Of a stretch of 64,000 bases of DNA, positions 59,399 through 64,000 are shown one piece after another. The DNA comes from Sphagnum magellanicum. Its lineage: Eukaryota > Streptophyta > Sphagnopsida > Sphagnales > Sphagnaceae. Position numbers and translations under genes: made by a program. Numbering within the stretch: position 1 is the stretch's first letter; each line of letters begins with the position of its first letter. The notes beneath the pieces were generated by a model. That model had not been told where the DNA came from. It saw only the letters and a list, made by a program, of their open reading frames with translations, and ran no database searches. The DNA lies in the NCBI GenBank assembly GCA_021904315.1, contig CM038913.1, positions 1 to 64,000 on the forward strand, written 5' to 3'.

Positions 59399-62046
59399 AA
59401 TCTGATACTTGCTAAAAACATGCAATATGTTACAAAAAGATTTTGGGTGGTGGGGTGCTTCAACTTAGTCCAACCCCTGGTACTAATTTTCCTATATCCA
59501 GTTTTCAGTTCTTTTCTATGATTTTCAGTTTAACATTTTGCTTGTTAGTCCAGCCTTTAAAAAACGTTTTTCAGGATCCAATTTCCAAATTTTCAGTTCT
59601 TTTTTTCAGATTTTCAATTGAATGATTCTACTTGGCAATCCAGCCTCCAAACAGCTGGTTTTGGGACAATGGGCACTTTAGGATGTTAGTGTGACCTCAA
59701 ATAGATTTGGAGCACTCGAGATTCTAAATTCATTGTTGTGTAAATAGACCTAAAATCTGAGTGTCAGATGTCCTACTAGCTGAAGAACAATTATGGATCC
59801 TTGAACCCAAAATCCACCCAACATTGTATCAAGTGTGGAATATTCATGACATGCAACTGTCATGTGAACGCTGAGCAAAGTGAACAAAGCCAGCCCATGT
59901 GTGGAAGGAGCAATTCAAATCTTTGTTACCTAAAAGGATTTAAGCTGGCCATGTTCAAAGACATGTTGTGTTTGGCTTCTAAATGTACTATATACACTTT
60001 CTTGAAAGACAACAGTTTGAGATATTATGGACTGAATATTTGGTGACGGGGTGTCATTGGTGTCATCCACATCCTGGAGCTGAGTCTGTTTTATTTCAGG
60101 TTTCCCAAATCAACTGTAGGTTTGTCTGTTTCTTCAAAATTGGAGATGATGTTGGTTTCTTGGAACACACAAAGGTTTAGAATATTATGATCTTCTGGTT
60201 TTGTAAGTTTGTCATCTCTGTGCAGAGGATGTTGATAGATCGATTTGAGTCATTGAAATTCTAAACAAGATTAGGTGTCTGTTTCAGTATAGCTTCAACC
60301 CCTATTGACAAGCTGATGGTTCTTATCTCAGGTCTTCTAACTGGTGTGAGAGTCTGGTTTGCAAACATGTGAAATTATAGTCAGGGAACCAAATTTCCTA
60401 ATGGAAGTAGACAGATCATTGTCATCTCTTGAAGGGAGTCAGGGGTCACGTTCAGAGAGTTTTGAAATGCATGAAATTGAAATTCTGATGTGAGACAGGT
60501 TTTGGGTCAGGAAGTGAGCAGGGATTTCAAGTGGTGGACTATGAGCAATTTCATTGGTGTATGATTGGCATTGCAATTACAAATCCTCATAAGGTAGAAT
60601 GATTTATCAGTGCTTCTTGCTGGCTGCCCGCCTTGCAGGGACCCTCTTTCCCCTTTACTACATTTGATTTGTTCATTGTAGGTGGTCTAAGCCATTGAGA
60701 TGGAGGTCAAGTATTTGAATCATGAGAGAGTTTCTGTTTCCTTCTAAATTTTCCATTGTCAGTGTTGTAACACTGGAAAAAAACTAGTAAACAAAGACAA
60801 GGGATAGCATTTTGACTAGTAGATGAGACTCAGAGAATCTTCACACTCAGAATAATTGGAGCTCTTCAGATGTGCCAATATGGTTAGGATTTGATTATAC
60901 GCTATATTTGGATTGGGTATCTGGAAACAATAATTGAGAGTTGAACCTGAGCTGGTGTTCTGGCATAGAAGCATATAAAGGAGGTTGTGTTTCACCTAGC
61001 AACAGGTTGGTCAGGCAGACCAACTTAGACTGAAATGAAACAATTTGCTACAAAAGATATCTTGAAACTTTGTTTTCATCAATTTGTAAAACATCTGCAA
61101 GGGCTGCCTAGGACAGCCTTTTGAATAGTCCTCTCATGGTGGATTCTGGGCATTCTCAGCTGCATCAAGGCTCCTCCCATCACCTACTATGTAGATTCTC
61201 CAACAAAGATCAAACAAAATGTCTGGCATCTCTGGAAGTCTGACATAGATCTCCCTTACAGATGCAAAGAAATACAACATTAATTGTTCAATAGTGATCA
61301 TCCAACAAAAATCAAGCCCAACTCCCAAACTATCTTAATCTTCCCATCATCCTAATGATCAGATATGAAACCTCTTTCTATTCTTCTTGTTTCAGTCTCA
61401 CCCAAAGGTCATGAAGTTTTGATATTGGACATCCATCCCCCAAAAACAAGATTTTGGATTTCAATTATGTGTGTGTGTAGGTTTCAAATCCCACCCAACA
61501 TTTCTGCATAAGGAAAACCAAGAATGTCAACAGTAGGCTTCTGAGCATAATATTGTATAGCCCCAAAGTTGGGGGATTCTCAAAATCATGTGCAACTACA
61601 GGATCTTGAAGATACAAGCAAGGCCAAGTTGTTTGTGTCCTGCATTCTTCATTTGAATGGATGAGGCATTAGAGTTTTATATACATGGGAAGCAAATGAT
61701 GCATTCAATCATGCACACTGATGTCTCTTGGCTCAATAAAAACATGACCAAAGTGTGACTTGTCATGACTACTGGTGCAAGTAAGAGTTACGAAGAGCAT
61801 TGAAAAGGTTTTGTTAAGGTAGCTTCAGCGACGGTCAAGGTAGAACATAGCTTCTAAATGGAGCAAGCTTCAGAAGAAGACTAGGTGTGGGATCCAGAGT
61901 CACGAGGAGATGGTGAAGATGATCCTTCTTTCATCACTCTCGAGGAGAAGATGGAAGTATAAGGTTTTAATAAGGTTTGATGCAATGTTTTACTTCAATT
62001 TAAGTTTAGAGAATTCGGAGGTTGAAAGGAGGTGTCGGTGAAAGTG
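59399..62046. other. Interval without a supported gene
   Basis: No exon is convincing. On the minus strand 61328-61134 encodes YVRLPEMPDILFDLCWRIYI followed by VGDGRSLDAAE. It has protein-like composition but no family I can name and no clear splice borders; it may be a fragment of a decayed gene. Confidence 0.4.
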
Positions 62047-63080
62047 TCAAGGGATGGGAGAACTGTGGCTGAGAAGCAGCCTGCTAAAGGTTCGGGGGTC
62101 CGGTGGTGGCGGTATTGGTAGAAGTAGCACTGCAGCTACTCCTCCACAGAATGCAGCTCCAGCTCCAAACAAGAACGCAGGCATGTTGTCGCCTCCGAAG
62201 ACCTCATCCAAGGGTCCGGCTCCCAGGGAAACAATGAGTTGCGGGAGAGAAATAGACAAATTCAACGCCCCCATGGACACACCTTGCCCACCTCCAACGT
62301 CTTCTGTGAAAGTTACACCCATAGAGAATGACACAGAGAACGTCACCGCGAGAGAAACTCCCAGGAGTGATAACACCACCAGCGCCACGAATGTTACCAA
62401 AGGTTCTGGGCCTTCATCTTCGGCCGTCGTTGTTGCGGTTCGCTTTGCTATTGCTGTTATTAGCGTCGTGGCTGCGTAGCACGCTACCATAACCATGTTG
62501 CCTAATTCTTAGACGTACTTAGACCCAAGCTTTCCGCAAAGGTAATCTATGCAGAGCGAAAAGAGGTCGAGCACGATGGAATGGAGCACAAGCCCCAAGG
62601 ACCCCATGTGCACTTCGTCGAAGTATCGTTTGGTGAGATCCAAAAACGTCGGCCTGCCCATGTAGACTTTTCGCACCATCCAGTCCATGCCAAAGAAAAG
62701 GATAGGGAAGGTAGCCAGCCATGTGAGCGTCGTAATAAGGAGAATACACCACATAGGCCGAGGAAGATCCCGCAGCGCCTTCAGGATCTCCAAAAACATC
62801 GTTTCCGACTCCAGCTCAACCAGTTCTTCTTCCTCGTCTGGATTCTGCACCGCACCAGATACGGTAGGTGCCTTCTGGGTGGCTTCAGGGTGTGCAGAAG
62901 AACACTAGTGATCTGCGATCAATGGCGCAAAATGCCATATCTTTTCTGCTACCGTGTCTGGGTAGCAGAAAGTGAGGAATCTCAGAAGCCGCAGTGACGC
63001 TGAAGAATGTGGTGAAGGCAAGGACGACGATGGCGAGAAAATAGGCGAACTTAAGATTGAAGTAGAAAGAGTTGGCTCTT
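62047..63080 (-). pseudogene. Sucrose transporter (SUC/SUT, MFS) pseudogene, C-terminal half
   Basis: Plant SUC proteins are 12-helix H+/sucrose symporters of the plasma or vacuolar membrane. The minus strand carries the C-terminal half in order: NLKFAYFLAIVVLAFTTFFS (about 63050), a cytosolic loop (ELVELESETMFLEILKAL), DLPRPMWCILLITTLTWLAT, FGMDWMVRKVYMG, and then KLGSKYV, an in-frame TAA (62511-62509), ELGNMVMVACYAATT, QGVSMGALNLSISLPQLIVS, FGGDNMPAFLFGAGAAF and the end at 62047. Homologues have Trp-Ala where TAA-Glu stands. A second lesion lies at 62860-62920: the helix and loop are in different frames, with stops in each. The N-terminal six helices are not visible upstream. GC content is higher than the surroundings, so decay is probably recent. 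Confidence 0.85.
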
Positions 63081-63387
63081 CACGTTGTTTTCTTTTTCAG
63101 CACACACCACGACGAAAACAATGACTTCTTATTCTCCTTCCACTAAACACCATGCACAATAACTTCATCTATTCTTCTAAAATTCCTTCTCTCCACAATC
63201 AACTCTCCACAATCATCAACATCATTTGAGGGTCATTTCCCATTTCTAGAAAAAGAATTTGTTCATTCAAAACGAGGTATTTATTCATAATTAGGTACTT
63301 TGAAAAGGGGACTGTATTGAACACTTGAAAAATAAATATTACATGCTCTCTGAAAAGCGTTCAGAAAAATATTTCCTTAGGTTTTGT
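63081..63387. other. AT-rich stretch upstream of the transporter relic
   Basis: No N-terminal transporter exon is seen. This suggests truncation, or a long intron extending beyond this interval. Confidence 0.35.

Positions 63388-63421
<34 letters not shown>
63388..63421 (+). repeat. 34-base G homopolymer
   Basis: This is an uninterrupted run of G, followed by GT-GGGG(G)T interruptions to about 63450. Runs this long are rare and often of uncertain length in assemblies. Confidence 0.9.
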
Positions 63422-63422
<1 letters not shown>

Positions 63423-64000
63423 GGGGGTGGTTTGTTTGAGGATGGGGGGTGGACCTTGGGTGAACCAGCAGCACCTACACTGGTACCATACCATGGTAAA
63501 GTCCTAAATTCTTCTGGGTTTAATAGTTAATTACCTAAGGCCACTAAGAGGCCTCACTCAAGAAGTTGAAGGTAACTAGCATCAGGGCTGGTTCACCTGG
63601 GCCACCTTGAGAGTTTTTCCTGGGGTTTTCAGTTTCCCTCACCATTGATTCATATCTCAAGCTTTGCTTTCTAGGTGTGGTTCTTTGAACAAAAACCTGG
63701 TTCTAAATCTGCTCTTAGGCTTGAAAATCAAACTTGGTTTTGGTTCCAACATGCCAGTCTAATTGGGTATCCAGATTTTGCAAGTCCACCAAATTTTTTT
63801 TGCCCCACCCCCAATAGTTAGGGGATTTTCTGGGCCATTTTTGACGTAAAAATGATTAAATTAGCCACATCTACACGTGGGCACTTCCTACATCGTCACT
63901 TACAGCAGCCTTTCTGTGAAAAAATTGAAATGTTAAATTAATACTAGGTTTGGCAGAATTAATTTGGATGGATGTGTTTTTCCAGTGGAATTTGACTAAA
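63422..64000 (+). repeat. Dispersed repeat, right copy of a pair, and flanking DNA
   Basis: Within 63510-63615, GTTAATTACC, CCACTAAGAGGCCTCA, TCAAGAAGTTGAAGG and GGTTCACC match the copy at 3095-3205 in order and orientation. The rest of the window end shows no gene. Confidence 0.45.

Noticed and set aside
61134-61328. Minus-strand open frame with YVRLPEMPDILFDLCWRIYI
   Set aside because: Protein-like, but I could not name a family or find clear splice borders, so it is not called as a gene.
61440-61510. tRNA-like TTTCAAATCCCACCC phrase
   Set aside because: No acceptor stem, D-arm or anticodon arm can be built around it.

Overview
The window reads as nuclear DNA of a land plant: introns with GT..AG borders, TTTAGGG-type telomere-like sequence, a pectin methylesterase, a plant sucrose-transporter relic, PPR relics and an NLR immune receptor. 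The NLR carries an alpha/beta-hydrolase domain in front of NB-ARC and LRR (an HNL). That class was first described in liverworts and is known from non-flowering lineages, so a bryophyte, lycophyte or fern is the best guess; this is an inference. The DNA is AT-rich with genes far apart. Exon models were built by hand from splice-site phase and family resemblance.

Layout: 1-12.5 kb has no gene. It holds a degenerate minisatellite (3.4-3.9 kb), a GC-rich dispersed repeat (4.1-4.9 kb), a ~165-bp tandem array flanked by direct repeats (9.6-10.4 kb) and a fold-back element (10.6-11.1 kb). A PME31-like pectinesterase (plus strand, 12.9-14.7 kb) converges on a complete six-exon Werner-type DEDDy exonuclease gene (minus strand, 19.5-17.3 kb). 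Upstream of the latter lies a possible decayed HD-Zip I relic (20.0-21.1 kb), then degenerate telomere-like sequence (22.3-22.8 kb). After a long AT-rich stretch comes an unrecognised multi-exon gene (minus, 30.1-28.2 kb).

The centrepiece is at 32.9-46.0 kb on the minus strand: a six-exon HNL gene modelled at about 1500 residues (hydrolase, NB-ARC, then about 32 LRRs of exactly 24 residues). The 72-bp LRR unit does not stop at the stop codon. It runs on for about 87 further units, giving roughly 120 units over 8.6 kb. The distal units carry repeated TGA and TAA codons that were themselves amplified in 7- and 8-unit blocks. The far end of the array coincides with the end of a second copy of the dispersed repeat.

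The right third (47-64 kb) is a graveyard: PPR fragments separated by a third copy of the dispersed repeat, a pseudogene of a beta-propeller glycoside hydrolase (GH43/GH32-like), and a sucrose-transporter pseudogene broken by a frameshift and an in-frame TAA. No RNA genes, CRISPR arrays or bacterial features were seen.
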